From Spirochaetae bacterium HGW-Spirochaetae-4 (GTDB lineage Bacteria; Spirochaetota; Spirochaetia; Sphaerochaetales; Sphaerochaetaceae): a DNA stretch of 32,464 bases. The notes beneath the pieces are model-generated. The model was not told where the DNA came from and ran no database searches. It saw only the letters and a program-made list of their open reading frames with translations. The translations under genes were made by a program, and so were the position numbers. Location of the stretch: NCBI GenBank assembly GCA_002839335.1, contig PGXU01000032.1:1-32464 (forward strand). The letters are read 5' to 3'. Below are positions 32,200-32,464 of the stretch, piece by piece; the first letter of the stretch is position 1; every line of letters begins with the position of its first letter.

Positions 32200-32464
32200 A
32201 TGATGGATGATGCGACAAAACTTTTGGCAGCTGAAATAGCCCAGTTTGTCACCGACCACAAGGGACTCGATCCTGTGGTGATCGATGTTTCGGAACATAC
32301 TGGATGGGCCGATTGTTTTATTGTGGCTACAGTCAATAGCTTGGGACATCTCAGGGGTGTCACAAAAGAGCTGTGGGGCTTTCTTGCGGAAAAAGGTATC
32401 ACTGTCCTCAACCGGCACAAGAGTGTCGCGGGAGATGGATGGGAACTTGTAGATTGTGGGAATA
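32200..32464 (+). CDS. rsfS: ribosomal silencing factor RsfS, 3' end beyond the window
   Basis: The first 88 codons of an RsfS/Iojap protein, which binds bL14 and keeps the subunits apart under starvation. Recognisable are KLLAAEIAQFVTDHKGLDPV, VSEHTGWADCFIVATVNSLGHLRG and the later GDGWELVDCGN, where the family has GW-x-LLD-x-G(D). The ATG at 32200 follows AGGAG (32186-32190) by nine bases; a second ATG at 32203 is possible. It directly follows the lipoprotein gene and closes the visible part of the rplU operon. Confidence 0.93.
   Translation, partial: MMDDATKLLAAEIAQFVTDHKGLDPVVIDVSEHTGWADCFIVATVNSLGHLRGVTKELWGFLAEKGITVLNRHKSVAGDGWELVDCGN

Overview
The window (about 32.5 kb, GC roughly in the low fifties by eye) is dense chromosomal DNA from a bacterium. 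I see 34 protein genes including one short leader ORF, no rRNA or tRNA, and no insertion sequence, phage gene or CRISPR array. Gene content and protein character suggest a free-living or gut spirochaete of the Sphaerochaeta type. Pointers are the ribosomal block rplU-rpmA-obgE-nadD-yqeK-(LCP-like)-rsfS, a sugar-acid type SDR with a divergent AraC regulator, c-di-GMP proteins and an abundance of predicted transporters. That assignment is inference from family resemblance; no 16S gene is present to test it.

Layout. 1-9.8 kb: a truncated diguanylate cyclase, a CPSF/Ysh1-type metallo-beta-lactamase nuclease, a TauE/SafE exporter, a PIG-L deacetylase, a DUF72 protein, an HSL-type esterase, a 53-residue DUF3006 protein, an uncharacterised two-TM protein, an HD hydrolase, and corA preceded by a leader ORF. 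9.8-17.3 kb: a CxxxCxxCC protein and an MFS transporter with overlapping 3' ends, then a collinear block of HAD phosphatase, phosphohexomutase, unknown membrane protein, comEC (without its metallo-beta-lactamase domain) and rsmA. 17.3-21.8 kb, minus strand: pta with a clear terminator, then a GGDEF-EAL protein whose stop overlaps the start of a MATE transporter. 21.9-28.6 kb: tyrA-like dehydrogenase coupled to mtaB, a divergent SDR/AraC pair, and divergent cysE and argS. 28.7 kb to the end: the rplU-to-rsfS block, cut by the window edge.

The most interesting signals are regulatory. Several genes without a usable Shine-Dalgarno sequence (TauE, DUF72, esterase, MFS, HAD, possibly tyrA-like and the MBL nuclease) carry a -10-like hexamer ending 6-7 nt before the ATG, the geometry of leaderless mRNAs. 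corA has a strong-SD leader ORF of 29 codons followed by two mutually exclusive hairpins, one of which buries the corA SD and start. The HD hydrolase gene has a perfect 18-bp palindrome over its predicted -10/+1. The GGDEF-EAL protein (GGDQF, EAL residues intact) is translationally coupled to a MATE exporter. The gene between yqeK and rsfS looks like an LCP protein that has lost its catalytic motif and become a lipoprotein. All of these come from reading the sequence; none has been tested by database search or experiment.
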